Of a stretch of 57,826 nucleotides of DNA, positions 1 to 8,707 are shown piece after piece. The stretch covers positions 1 through 57,826 of the forward strand of contig CANCJJ010000016.1 of assembly GCA_947378305.1 (NCBI GenBank), written 5' to 3'. The notes under the pieces are model-generated. The model had not been told where the DNA came from. It searched no databases and worked only from the letters and a program-made list of their open reading frames with translations. The translations under genes and the position numbers were made by a program. The stretch is from Phenylobacterium aquaticum (GTDB taxonomy: Bacteria; Pseudomonadota; Alphaproteobacteria; Caulobacterales; Caulobacteraceae). How positions within the stretch are numbered: position 1 is the first letter of the stretch; the number at the start of each line of letters is the position of its first letter.

Positions 1-843
1 GGTCTCGCGGTGTCCTCAGGGCAGGTTTATATCTCCGGCCAATCGGGGGGTGACCTTCCTGATCTGGCGACCGTGGGCACAAAAGATGGCTTCGTCGCCC
101 AGATCAATCTCGATACGGGCAATGCCGATTGGTCCACACGGTTTACCTCAACAGGCGGCTATGCCGATCCCACCAGCCTGGCGATTGATGACACGGGCGG
201 GAGCATTCTGGATCAACTCGGCCTGCCGAAGGGCACGATTGGTGGGGCCACCTCTACCCAGCTCATGGCGGAGTCCAGCCTGAGGGCGGGTGATCAGCTT
301 CGGGTACGCGCTGGGAATTCGACGACAATCACAAGTGTGACGATTGCGGCAGACGAGACCCTGACCACCCTTGCCACCAAACTCAAACGCGCGATGAACA
401 ATCAAGCCGATGTCTCCACGACCCTGGTCGATGGCGTCCGACGGCTTCAGATCAAGCCCCAGACCAACCGCAATCATGTTGAGCTCTATTCCGGTCCCGT
501 GGGCAAGGATGCCCTGAAGGGGCTCGGTCTTCCGGAAGGAATCATCCGGTCGACGACATTGACGGCGGCCGGGAAATCTATTCCAGCCGACGGACGGCCC
601 CAGATTTATGGTCTGAAGTTCGATCCCTTGGTCAATCTTTCGGATTCGATGCAGGTCAGTCACGCGGCGGCGGAACTGGCGGCGGCCATGGGCGTGATCC
701 GAAAGGCCTATAACGACTTAAGGGACTCTGCGACGCCGGATGCCATTCTCAAGGCTGCGAGTGGCAAGGGGGGGACGGTGCCAGCCTATCTGACCAATCA
801 GATTGCGACCTACAAGTCCGCCCTGGCCAGGCTCGGCGGCTAA
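1..843 (+). CDS. 3' part of a secreted beta-propeller protein with flagellar hook-like C-terminal domains (partial)
   Basis: The frame is open at the left edge, so the true start lies outside; the GTG at 10 is probably internal. The first ~60 residues look like an SBBP-type beta-propeller repeat (a G-x-V-Y-I-S-G strand, then D-G-F-V-A-Q-I, then a W-S-T-R-F strand). Residues ~65-185 hold two similar segments that end in L-G-L-P and carry an AGDQLRVRAG...ITSVTIAADETL block, resembling the domains of hook-associated proteins and flagellins. The tail is helical and ends YLTNQIATYKSALARLGG. A flagellum-related protein such as Caulobacter FlaEY is possible, but I recall that resemblance only loosely. 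The frame and partial status are certain; the function is an inference. Confidence 0.6.
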   Translation, partial: GLAVSSGQVYISGQSGGDLPDLATVGTKDGFVAQINLDTGNADWSTRFTSTGGYADPTSLAIDDTGGSILDQLGLPKGTIGGATSTQLMAESSLRAGDQLRVRAGNSTTITSVTIAADETLTTLATKLKRAMNNQADVSTTLVDGVRRLQIKPQTNRNHVELYSGPVGKDALKGLGLPEGIIRSTTLTAAGKSIPADGRPQIYGLKFDPLVNLSDSMQVSHAAAELAAAMGVIRKAYNDLRDSATPDAILKAASGKGGTVPAYLTNQIATYKSALARLGG

Positions 844-900
844 ACCCCCGGGATTGGGGCAGGGTTGAAACTCTGCGCGGCAAGGACTAGCGAAGAGGGC

Positions 901-1566
901 ATGCCTCGATCAAGCCTCATCCCCGCCGATCCCCGTATCCGCATTGCCCTCATGGTCGCCCTGGTCGCGCTTGTCATCGGTCTGGTCGTAATTTGGTTCG
1001 GATCCCGTGAGGATGCAGGTCCAGGTCCCGGCGGGCTCGTTGTCGAGACAGGCGTCAAGGGCGAGGGCAAGCTCGATCCCAAGGCAACTCTCAAATGCTT
1101 TGTGAATGGCCAATCGGTCGGCGAAGCGACCCTCGCCGACTGCGCCCGCCGCAACGGCGTCGCGCCAGGGGCGCTGGATGTCGGACTTGATGCCAGCGGA
1201 AACCTTGCCGCATCAGACGCAGGTGTCACCGTTCTCACCCCTATCCCCCCGACCTCGGAAGGTGCAGAGACCGCGCCCCTTGCCCCTGAGCCGGATGCCA
1301 AGCCAGAGACCACATTGAATATGTGCGCCCGGGGTACGGGCGGGGAAGAGACCCGATTGTCCGGGGACATGACCCTAAATGCCTGCGTCCAGGCCCTCTT
1401 CAATGGCCATTGCGAGCGTCCGGGTGGGACCAGTTTCGGTCACTGGGGTAACCAGACCTTGCGACTTGAGCCCGGTCGTGTGGAAATCTCTGGTGATGGC
1501 AAGGTCTTCCGACACCTGGCAGACCAGTCTTCATCCTGTGCTGTTGGGCCTTTGGACGTCGGCTGA
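901..1566 (+). CDS. Unknown single-pass membrane protein with paired cysteines
   Basis: 221 residues from the ATG at 901, which has a GAAGAGG ribosome site five bases upstream; an in-frame TTG at 865 is the alternative. One hydrophobic helix (about residues 10-29, ALMVALVALVIGLVVIWF) follows a basic N-terminus, so the rest is probably periplasmic. The soluble part contains two cysteine-bearing segments, KCFVNG...LADCARRNG and MCARG...LNACVQALFNGHC, separated by a Pro/Glu-rich linker. The second segment resembles the lipoprotein encoded just downstream (C...LxxCxxAL...GG...GN). I do not recognise the family. It may be cotranscribed with the 41-base-distant lipoprotein gene. Confidence 0.65.
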   Translation: MPRSSLIPADPRIRIALMVALVALVIGLVVIWFGSREDAGPGPGGLVVETGVKGEGKLDPKATLKCFVNGQSVGEATLADCARRNGVAPGALDVGLDASGNLAASDAGVTVLTPIPPTSEGAETAPLAPEPDAKPETTLNMCARGTGGEETRLSGDMTLNACVQALFNGHCERPGGTSFGHWGNQTLRLEPGRVEISGDGKVFRHLADQSSSCAVGPLDVG

Positions 1567-1606
1567 TATCCTGGTCCCCAGAATGCAATTTTTTAAGGTG
1601 GTCTAA

Positions 1607-1999
1607 ATGGTTCGTCCTGTGGTCGGAATGGTCTTGATCGCCTTGATTGCCGGGTTGGGATTGGCGGCCTGTACCAAGGAAACCCATCCCCCCGGGGAGG
1701 TTGGAACCTGTTTCCAGGTCCAGCCCCAGCGAGATGGCTCCTTGAAATATAATCGCCTGCCCTCGAAACAACCGGACCTCGAACACTGTGCCGCCGCCCT
1801 CGAGGCTATGCGCATGAAGTTCATCAGCATGGGCGGCTCCCAGCGGGAAATCGCAGGGGCCTATCAGGGGAATTACCTGTTCCTCCAGAGGGACGGGATA
1901 TTCACCTCCCAGTATCTTGAGGCACATCGCTATCTCATACTGGTGCGCACCAATGACGGACGTCTGGTCATCCCCTCGGCAATGCCCCAGCAGCCCTGA
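1607..1999 (+). CDS. Small unknown lipoprotein
   Basis: 130 residues, starting at ATG 1607 behind AAGGTGG. The N-terminus is a lipoprotein signal with lipobox LAAC (Cys22), so the product should be lipidated and anchored in the envelope. The mature part has a CFQV...EHCAAALEA cysteine pair followed by a GG turn and a QGNYLFLQRDG strand, a pattern also seen in the preceding protein. No family is recognised. A short AT-richer region with a LexA box follows before ssb, so this gene probably ends its own transcription unit. Confidence 0.75.
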   Translation: MVRPVVGMVLIALIAGLGLAACTKETHPPGEVGTCFQVQPQRDGSLKYNRLPSKQPDLEHCAAALEAMRMKFISMGGSQREIAGAYQGNYLFLQRDGIFTSQYLEAHRYLILVRTNDGRLVIPSAMPQQP

Positions 2000-2057
2000 G
2001 GGCGGACACATCGTCCCTGATTATGGAAAACTGTCTGTGGACGAAATGGCGATTCTA

Positions 2058-2072
2058 GAACAAAAATAGAAC
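2058..2072 (+). promoter_or_regulatory. LexA (SOS) box upstream of ssb
   Basis: GAAC (2058-2061), a 7-base spacer AAAAATA, then GAAC (2069-2072). This is a perfect match to the alphaproteobacterial LexA operator GTTC-N7-GTTC read on the opposite strand. It lies 85 bases before the ssb start and downstream of the lipoprotein stop, which fits DNA-damage induction of ssb. A GATTC (GANTC, CcrM-type) site sits two bases upstream. Confidence 0.8.
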
Positions 2073-2156
2073 AAAACGGATTGCATTGCGCCGCGAGCCT
2101 GACTAGCCTTCACCGAGGGCTTGGCCCGCATCCACGGAAACTAAAGGGACATCCAC

Positions 2157-2636
2157 ATGGCGGGTAGCGTCAACAAGGTCATTCTGGTCGGAAACCTCGG
2201 GGCTGATCCCGAGATCCGCAGCCTCACCTCGGGCGACCGCGTCGCCAATCTTCGGGTTGCGACCTCTGAGACCTGGCGGGACCGCGCCAGTGGGGAACGC
2301 AAGGAGCGGACGGAGTGGCACAGGGTCGTGATCTTCAACGACAACCTGGTCAAGGTCGCAGAAAACTACCTGCGCAAGGGCTCGAAAATCTACATTGAAG
2401 GCACGATCCAGACCCGCAAATGGACCGATACCTCGGGCCAGGAGAAATACTCCACCGAGGTCGTTCTGCCCAAGTTTCGTGGCGAGCTCACCATGCTGGA
2501 TGGCAAGGGCGAAGATGGAGGCGGTGGCGGTGGCTATAGCGGGGGGGGCAGCATGAGCGGCTCCGGTCCTGCCAATACAAGTTCCGCACCCCGGGAGAGC
2601 TTCTCCGCCGACCTGGATGATGAGATCCCGTTCTAA
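2157..2636 (+). CDS. ssb: Single-stranded DNA-binding protein
   Basis: 159 residues. SSB coats single-stranded DNA during replication, recombination and repair and recruits partners through its C-terminal tip. Residues 1-~115 form the OB fold, beginning [18 protein letters not shown] and including WHRVV and YIEG strands. A Gly/Ser-rich linker follows, and the chain ends in the acidic partner-binding tip DLDDEIPF. The ATG at 2157 is preceded by AGGGA at good spacing. The perfect LexA box upstream suggests SOS control. gyrA follows after a hairpin. Confidence 0.97.
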   Translation: MAGSVNKVILVGNLGADPEIRSLTSGDRVANLRVATSETWRDRASGERKERTEWHRVVIFNDNLVKVAENYLRKGSKIYIEGTIQTRKWTDTSGQEKYSTEVVLPKFRGELTMLDGKGEDGGGGGGYSGGGSMSGSGPANTSSAPRESFSADLDDEIPF

Positions 2637-2667
2637 ACCCGCCATTTCGGGATGATTTGACCTCATC

Positions 2668-2687
2668 TCGCCCCGTTCGGGGGGCGA
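2668..2687 (+). terminator. Possible ssb transcription terminator hairpin
   Basis: TCGCCCC pairs with GGGGCGA around a six-base loop (GTTCGG), 32 bases after the ssb stop codon. The hairpin is followed by only a short ATTT rather than a real T-run, so it may be a weak terminator or an RNA-stabilising stem before gyrA. Confidence 0.4.
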
Positions 2688-2815
2688 TTTGGGGCCCAGT
2701 CTAGAAATCGGCCTGAGAATGGCCCCTACGGGATCAGCAAGGTTGGCCTTAGGGGCCGCGGGTGCTACCAGTTGGTGAGCAAATTTCTGTTCGATTCTAG
2801 CGGCATATCCCCACC

Positions 2816-5575
2816 TTGAGTGAAAACGGCATACCCCCTTCGGACGTTGGTCGATCTTCGGGCATAGCCCCGATCGCCATCGAAGACGAACTGCGCAAAT
2901 CCTACCTCGATTACGCCATGAGCGTGATCGTAAGCCGGGCCCTGCCAGACGTGCGCGATGGTCTCAAACCCGTCCATCGCCGTATCCTGTTTTCCATGAG
3001 CGAACTGGGGATGACGCCGGAGCGGACCTACTCCAAGTCTGCCCGTCCAGTGGGCGATGTGCTTGCCCGCCTGCACCCCCACGGTGACCAGTCCGTCTAT
3101 GATGCCCTGGTGCGCATGGCTCAGCCCTTCTCCATGGGCCTGCTGCTCATCGACGGGCAGGGCAATTTTGGATCCGTTGACGGCGATCCCCCGGCGGCCA
3201 TGCGATATACCGAATGCCGCATGACCAAGGCGGCAACGGCCCTGTTGGCCGACCTCGACCTGGATACAGTCGACTTCAAGGACAATTACGACGGCAAGGA
3301 GCAGGAACCGGTGGTCCTGCCGGCCAGAATTCCGAACCTGCTGGTCAACGGTGCAGGCGGCATTGCCGTCGGCATGGCCACGAATATCCCGCCGCACAAC
3401 CTGGGCGAGATTGTCGACGCCTGTCTGGCCATGATTGACCGGCCTGAGATCGGTCTGGATGAGCTTCTGGACATCGTGCCAGGGCCTGACTTTCCCACGG
3501 GTGGAGAAATCATCGGCCGCACGGGGGCGCGCAATGCCCTCATGACCGGGCGGGGCTCGGTCATCATGCGGGGTACGGCGGTGATTGAGGAGCTTCGCAA
3601 GGACCGCGAAGGCATCGTCATTAACGCCATTCCATTCCAGGTGAACAAGGCCAGCCTGGTGGAGCGGATTGCCGAACTGGTCCGTGAAAAGCGGATCGAG
3701 GGCGTATCCGACCTGCGCGACGAAAGTGATCGTCAGGGCATGCGGGTCGTGATCGAGCTGAAACGGGATGCGTCTGCCGATGTCGTCCTGAACCAGCTCT
3801 ATCGTTACACGCCGCTCCAGACCTCCTTTGGGGTCAACATGCTGGCACTAAATCGCGGTCGGCCCCTGCTCATGGGGCTGCGCGAAATGCTGCAGGCCTT
3901 TATCGACTTCCGCGAAGAAGTCGTTGTGCGGCGCACCCGGTTCGAGCTGGGCAAGTCCCGGGACCGGGGCCATGTGCTGGTCGGTCTGGCCATTGCCGTG
4001 GCGAATATTGACGAATTCATCCAGATCATCAGGTCGTCCAAGGATCCGTCTGAAGCGCGGGAACGCCTGGTGGCCAAGGACTGGCCGGCCGGCGACATGC
4101 TGCCCCTGGTGGAACTGATCTCCGATCCCCGGTCCATGGTCATTGCGGGCAATCTGATCCGCCTGACCGAAGAGCAGGCCCGGGCCATTCTCGCCTTGAC
4201 CCTGTCGCGCCTAACCGGCCTGGGACGGGATGAAATTTTTGAAGAGGCGGGCGAACTCGCCTTGGCCATTCAGGGCTATCTGACCATTTTGAGCTCGCGC
4301 GACAACATTATGTCGATTGTTCGGGAAGAGCTGGTCGAGGTGCGCACGAACTTTGCCATTCCGCGTCGGACCCAGATCGTCGATGGCGATGCGGACGTCG
4401 AAGACGAAGACCTGATTGCCCGCGAAGAGATGGTCATCACCGTGACCCATGGCGGCTATGTCAAACGCACGCCGCTCGCCATCTACCGGACCCAGCATCG
4501 GGGTGGACGCGGTCGCTCCGGCATGTCCACCAAGGACGAAGATGCCGTGACGCGGGTCTTCTCGGCGTCGACCCACACGCCCATGCTGTTCTTCTCGTCT
4601 GGCGGGAAGGTCTACAAGCTCAAGGTCTGGCGCCTGCCGGTTGGAACGCCGACCTCGCGGGGCAAGGCCTTTATCAACCTCTTCCCGATCGAGCCAGGGG
4701 AGACCATTACCTCGATCCTGCCCCTGCCAGAGGACGAGGCGACCTGGGATCAGTTCGACGTCATGTTCTCGACCCGGTCGGGCGGCGTTCGGCGGAACAA
4801 GCTCTCGGACTTTGTGCAGATCAATCGCAATGGCAAGATTGCGATGAAGCTGGACGAGGGCGACTCCATCATCGGGGTCGGGCTGTGTAATGCCCTGGCC
4901 AATGACATTCTTCTGACCACCGCCCTCGGCCGCTGCATCCGGTTTGCAACGGAAGAGGTTCGGGTCTTTGCCGGGCGTGAGTCCACAGGCGTGCGCGGTA
5001 TCCGGCTGGCGGAAGGTGATAGCGTCATCTCTATGGCGGTCCTGCGTTCGGTCGCCGCAACGGCGGAAGAGCGCGCGGCCTATGTGAAACATGCCAATGC
5101 CATGCGTCGGGCTGCTGTCGAAGATGGGGCTGAAGGCGAGGACACCGTTGTCGAGACGGATGACGAAGAGGTCGATGCTTCGGCGCTGGTCTCCCTGAGC
5201 CTGGAGCGGATTGCTGAACTGGGCGCGGCGGAGGAGCAGATCCTGACCGTGTCCACCGAGGGCTTTGGCAAGCGGACATCTGCCTATGAATTCCGCAGAA
5301 CTGGCCGGGGCGGGCAGGGGCTGCTGGCCCAGGACCTTTCCAAGAAGGGGGGGCGGCTTGCGGCCTCCTTCCCGGTCGAGGAGTTCGATCAGATCCTGCT
5401 TGTGACCGACCAGGGCCAGCTGATCCGCACCCCGGTAAGCCAGGTCCGGGTCGTCGGGCGTAACAGCCAGGGCGTGACCATCTTCCGGACCTCGGAAGGC
5501 GAGCATGTGGTGTCTGTCGAACGCCTGGCCGATCAGGGCGGCGACCAGGACGAGGATATTGCCGACCCCGAATAA
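2816..5575 (+). CDS. gyrA: DNA gyrase subunit A
   Basis: 919 residues. GyrA is the breakage-reunion subunit of gyrase, which introduces negative supercoils with GyrB. The start is TTG at 2816; the protein quickly enters the conserved [21 protein letters not shown] block. The catalytic tyrosine is Tyr131 in AAMRYTECR. The quinolone region reads [12 protein letters not shown]: Gln92 stands where E. coli has Ser83, while Asp96 (E. coli Asp87) is kept. The C-terminal DNA-wrapping domain carries the GyrA box as QHRGGRG, and there is an acidic insertion near residues 765-790, as in other alphaproteobacteria. A GATTC site lies 19 bases before the start. Confidence 0.98.
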   Translation: MSENGIPPSDVGRSSGIAPIAIEDELRKSYLDYAMSVIVSRALPDVRDGLKPVHRRILFSMSELGMTPERTYSKSARPVGDVLARLHPHGDQSVYDALVRMAQPFSMGLLLIDGQGNFGSVDGDPPAAMRYTECRMTKAATALLADLDLDTVDFKDNYDGKEQEPVVLPARIPNLLVNGAGGIAVGMATNIPPHNLGEIVDACLAMIDRPEIGLDELLDIVPGPDFPTGGEIIGRTGARNALMTGRGSVIMRGTAVIEELRKDREGIVINAIPFQVNKASLVERIAELVREKRIEGVSDLRDESDRQGMRVVIELKRDASADVVLNQLYRYTPLQTSFGVNMLALNRGRPLLMGLREMLQAFIDFREEVVVRRTRFELGKSRDRGHVLVGLAIAVANIDEFIQIIRSSKDPSEARERLVAKDWPAGDMLPLVELISDPRSMVIAGNLIRLTEEQARAILALTLSRLTGLGRDEIFEEAGELALAIQGYLTILSSRDNIMSIVREELVEVRTNFAIPRRTQIVDGDADVEDEDLIAREEMVITVTHGGYVKRTPLAIYRTQHRGGRGRSGMSTKDEDAVTRVFSASTHTPMLFFSSGGKVYKLKVWRLPVGTPTSRGKAFINLFPIEPGETITSILPLPEDEATWDQFDVMFSTRSGGVRRNKLSDFVQINRNGKIAMKLDEGDSIIGVGLCNALANDILLTTALGRCIRFATEEVRVFAGRESTGVRGIRLAEGDSVISMAVLRSVAATAEERAAYVKHANAMRRAAVEDGAEGEDTVVETDDEEVDASALVSLSLERIAELGAAEEQILTVSTEGFGKRTSAYEFRRTGRGGQGLLAQDLSKKGGRLAASFPVEEFDQILLVTDQGQLIRTPVSQVRVVGRNSQGVTIFRTSEGEHVVSVERLADQGGDQDEDIADPE

Positions 5576-5703
5576 TTAGGGTTCTATGCCGGGCCGTTAT
5601 TTGGCCGGGTTTGGATCTAGCGTACCAGCACTCGAAGTTTGCGCTTGCCAGAGAGCCCTAACCCGGCGAAAGGCCAAGCTAGGATCAGTTGGGGAATACC
5701 TCC

Positions 5704-6198
5704 ATGGTTACGCGCGTCGGTCTCTATCCGGGCACCTTTGACCCCATTCATAACGGTCATACCGATATTATCGGTCGTGCGGTCAAGCTGGTGGACAAGC
5801 TTGTCCTCGGGGTTGCCATTAATACCGGCAAGGGGCCGATGTTTTCTCTCGAGGAGCGGGTCGCGATTGTCGAGGCTGAGGCCGCCGCCCTGCGTGGGAC
5901 AACCGAGGTGGTTGTACTGCCCTTTGAGGGCCTGACCATGCACTTTGCCCGGGAAGTGGGGGCGAATGTGATTGTGCGCGGTCTTCGCGCCGTGGCGGAC
6001 TTCGAATTCGAATTTCAGATGACGGCCATGAACCAGCAACTTGATCGGAATATCGAGACTGTGTTTTTGATGGCCGCCCCCCGGCATCAGGCCATTGCGT
6101 CCAAACTCGTCAAGGAAATCGCCTTGCTGGGCGGAGATGTAACCCATTTTGTGAGCCCGGCCGTCAAGGAGGCCTTGCTGGCGAAGGTCGGACGTTAG
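5704..6198 (+). CDS. coaD: Phosphopantetheine adenylyltransferase
   Basis: 164 residues from ATG 5704. CoaD transfers an adenylyl group from ATP to 4'-phosphopantetheine, the penultimate step of coenzyme A synthesis. The nucleotidyltransferase signature GTFDPIHNGH lies near the N-terminus, and the C-terminal ASKLVKEIA segment corresponds to the family's ISSxxVKE motif. The length is normal. A GGGGAA site precedes the ATG; an in-frame TTG at 5689 is less likely. It lies between gyrA and the cyclophilin genes, all on the plus strand. Confidence 0.96.
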   Translation: MVTRVGLYPGTFDPIHNGHTDIIGRAVKLVDKLVLGVAINTGKGPMFSLEERVAIVEAEAAALRGTTEVVVLPFEGLTMHFAREVGANVIVRGLRAVADFEFEFQMTAMNQQLDRNIETVFLMAAPRHQAIASKLVKEIALLGGDVTHFVSPAVKEALLAKVGR

Positions 6199-6240
6199 AC
6201 AAGCGCTTTTGCCCCACCTGTTTCAAGACGAGTAAACCCC

Positions 6241-7122
6241 TTGACCCTCAGACCTGTCATTCTGGCTGCCCTGTGCATGGGCCTGGCCCTTCCGCCTGTG
6301 GCCCTGGCAAAGTCTGCGCCGGCCGCCGCAGCTGTGGCTGGGCCTGCAAAGCCTGGCCAACCTACGGCCCGGGACTGGCGCCTGCCCGATCCCCAGAATG
6401 TCGTGGTGATCGATACCAACCGGGGTCAGGTGCTTCTCGAACTCTCCCCCTTGGCCGCGCCCAACCATGTGGCTCGGGTCCAGGCCCTGGTGCGGGCAGG
6501 GCTTTATAATGGCCGGACTTTTTTCCGCGTCATCGATCAGTTCATGGCCCAGACGGGCGATCCAAAGGATGATGGCACGGGCGGCAGCGACCTGCCGGAC
6601 CTTGCCCCTGAATTCACCTTCCGGCGGGGTGCTGACACCCCGTTTGTCGCAGCTGCCGATCAGACCGTGGCCGAGATCGGCTTCATCGGGGCCCTGCCGG
6701 TCATGACCCAGAGCACCATGCTCATGCCCATGACGGCCGATGCCAAGATTTCCGGCTGGGGCCTGTTTTGTCCCGGTGTTGCCGGGGCCGCCCGGGCCGA
6801 GGCTCCGGACAGTGCCAACAGCCAGTTCTTTCTGATGCGTCAGGCCTATCCATCCCTGGAAAAGCGTTACACGGCCTTTGGTCGGGTGATCGCTGGCCTG
6901 GATGTGGTCAGGGCCATCAAGGTGGGTGAGCCCGTCGAGGCCCCCCAGGACCAGATGCTAAAGGTTCAACTTCTCGCCGACATGCCTGCGGCGAGCCGGC
7001 CCAAGGTTCGTGTTATTGACCCGGCCAGCCCGTGGTTTGCGGCAGAAATCGCCTATGTGCGCGCCCAGATGGGGGCCGATTTCACGGCTTGCGCGATTGA
7101 AATTCCTTCGGAGGTAAAGTGA
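6241..7122 (+). CDS. Periplasmic cyclophilin-type peptidyl-prolyl isomerase
   Basis: 293 residues with an N-terminal signal peptide ending near PPVALA-KSAP, so it probably acts in the periplasm on newly exported proteins. The cyclophilin domain begins around residue 57 (VVVIDTNRGQVLLELSPLAAPNHVARVQALV) and includes NGRTFFRVIDQFMAQTGDP and NSQFFLMRQAYPSLEKRYTAFGRV. Segments between these make it longer than the minimal family. The start is TTG 6241 with a weak ribosome site. Its TGA shares one base with the ATG of the next cyclophilin gene, so the two are probably translated together. Confidence 0.88.
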   Translation: MTLRPVILAALCMGLALPPVALAKSAPAAAAVAGPAKPGQPTARDWRLPDPQNVVVIDTNRGQVLLELSPLAAPNHVARVQALVRAGLYNGRTFFRVIDQFMAQTGDPKDDGTGGSDLPDLAPEFTFRRGADTPFVAAADQTVAEIGFIGALPVMTQSTMLMPMTADAKISGWGLFCPGVAGAARAEAPDSANSQFFLMRQAYPSLEKRYTAFGRVIAGLDVVRAIKVGEPVEAPQDQMLKVQLLADMPAASRPKVRVIDPASPWFAAEIAYVRAQMGADFTACAIEIPSEVK

Positions 7123-7583
7123 TGGATCTCGAAAACACCCTGCTCGTCGAGCTTGAGACCGGCCCGGTCAAGATTACCCTGCGTCCCGATCTGGCTCCCC
7201 AGCATGTGGCGCGGATCAAGGAGCTTGCCCGCGAGGGGTTCTATGACGGCGTCGTCTTTCACAGGGTGATCCCGGGCTTCATGGCCCAGGGGGGTGATCC
7301 CACTGGCACGGGCATGTCGGGGTCGGACAAGCCGAACCTTCCGGCTGAATTTTCCAAGGAGCCCCACACACGTGGCGTTTGCTCCATGGCCCGGACTGCC
7401 AATCCGAATTCTGCCAACAGCCAGTTCTTCATCTGCTTTGACGATGCCACCTTCCTCGACGGCCAGTACACGGTCTGGGGGGTGGTCAGTGAAGGCATGG
7501 ACAATGTGGATGCCCTGCCCAAGGGAGAGCCCCCGCGCAACCCCGGCAAGATCGTCTCCATGAAGGTCGCTGCAGACGCGTGA
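7122..7583 (+). CDS. Cytoplasmic cyclophilin-type peptidyl-prolyl isomerase
   Basis: 153 residues with no signal peptide: the compact PpiB-type cyclophilin that catalyses cis-trans isomerisation of proline bonds in the cytoplasm. Recognisable blocks are FYDGVVFHRVIPGFMAQGGDP, ANPNSANSQFFICF and DGQYTVWGVV, which contain the usual active-site Arg, Phe and Gln. The ATG at 7122 overlaps the stop of the preceding gene by one base and has GGAGGT upstream; the GTG at 7119 is a less likely start. queA follows 74 bases later. Confidence 0.93.
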   Translation: MDLENTLLVELETGPVKITLRPDLAPQHVARIKELAREGFYDGVVFHRVIPGFMAQGGDPTGTGMSGSDKPNLPAEFSKEPHTRGVCSMARTANPNSANSQFFICFDDATFLDGQYTVWGVVSEGMDNVDALPKGEPPRNPGKIVSMKVAADA

Positions 7584-7657
7584 GTGAGGTGTCGGGCCTG
7601 CGGGATCGCGTCGTAAGACTTGACGCCTGCCACCCTGCATGTCCTTGACCGCCGCCC

Positions 7658-8707
7658 ATGCAACTTTCTGACTTTGACTTTGTTCTGCCTGATGACCGCA
7701 TAGCCTTGCGGCCGCAGAGCCCCCGTGACTCGGCGCGGCTACTGCATGTCCAGTCGGACCAGCCTCTTGTTGACCTAAGGGTCTCAGATCTGCCTGGCCT
7801 GCTTAGGGCTGGCGACGTTCTGGTCTTGAACGACACCCGGGTCATCCCGGCCCGACTGGCGGGGCAGAGGACCCGGGCTGAGTCCGTCATCAAGGTTGAG
7901 GCCACGCTGCACCGGCGTCTGTCGCCAGGGTGCTGGACCGCCTTTATGCGTCCGGGCAAGCGACTGGCTCCCGGCGATCGCATCGCCTTCGGGGACTTGT
8001 CGGCAACCTTGACCGACAAGGGGGAGGGCGGAGAAGTCACCCTCGACTTTGATCTTCAAGGGGCGGCGCTAGATGCGGCCATCGCGGTCTGGGGAACCAT
8101 GCCCCTGCCCCCCTATATTGCCGCCAAGCGGGCCCAGGACGCCCAGGACAAGGCCGACTACCAGACCATTTTCGCCCAAGCCGATGGGTCAGTGGCCGCG
8201 CCAACCGCTGGCTTGCATTTTACGCCGGATCTCCTCGATCGGTTGAAGGCCCAAGGGGTGGAGACGTGTTTTGTCACGCTTCATGTCGGCGCAGGGACCT
8301 TTCTGCCGGTAAAGACAGATGACCTCGCAGATCACCGTATGCATGCAGAATATGGCCAGGTCAGTCCTGAAACGGCTAAGACCCTGAATGCCGCCCGGGC
8401 GCGCGGGGGGCGGATCATCTGCGTGGGCACCACCTCCTTGCGGCTGGTGGAAAGCGCTGCCGACGAAACGGGCAAGGTTCACCCCTTTGCCCGGGAAACC
8501 GATATCTTCATAACCCCGGGATATCGCTTCCGGGCTGTCGATGCCCTGATGACCAATTTCCACCTGCCGAAATCGACCCTCTTCATGCTGGTCTGCGCCC
8601 TCGCCGGGCAGGGCGTCATGCAAGCCGCTTATGCCCATGCCATCGGAGAGGGATACCGTTTCTATTCCTACGGGGACGCCAGTCTTATCTGGAGAGCGCA
8701 GCCATGA
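7658..8707 (+). CDS. queA: S-adenosylmethionine:tRNA ribosyltransferase-isomerase
   Basis: 349 residues. QueA moves and rearranges the ribose of SAM onto preQ1 at tRNA position 34, giving epoxyqueuosine. The N-terminus [27 protein letters not shown] and later blocks [40 protein letters not shown] and [11 protein letters not shown] are all family signatures, and the length is normal. The gene ends in a four-base ATGA overlap with tgt, so the two consecutive steps of queuosine synthesis are translationally coupled. Confidence 0.97.
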   Translation: MQLSDFDFVLPDDRIALRPQSPRDSARLLHVQSDQPLVDLRVSDLPGLLRAGDVLVLNDTRVIPARLAGQRTRAESVIKVEATLHRRLSPGCWTAFMRPGKRLAPGDRIAFGDLSATLTDKGEGGEVTLDFDLQGAALDAAIAVWGTMPLPPYIAAKRAQDAQDKADYQTIFAQADGSVAAPTAGLHFTPDLLDRLKAQGVETCFVTLHVGAGTFLPVKTDDLADHRMHAEYGQVSPETAKTLNAARARGGRIICVGTTSLRLVESAADETGKVHPFARETDIFITPGYRFRAVDALMTNFHLPKSTLFMLVCALAGQGVMQAAYAHAIGEGYRFYSYGDASLIWRAQP

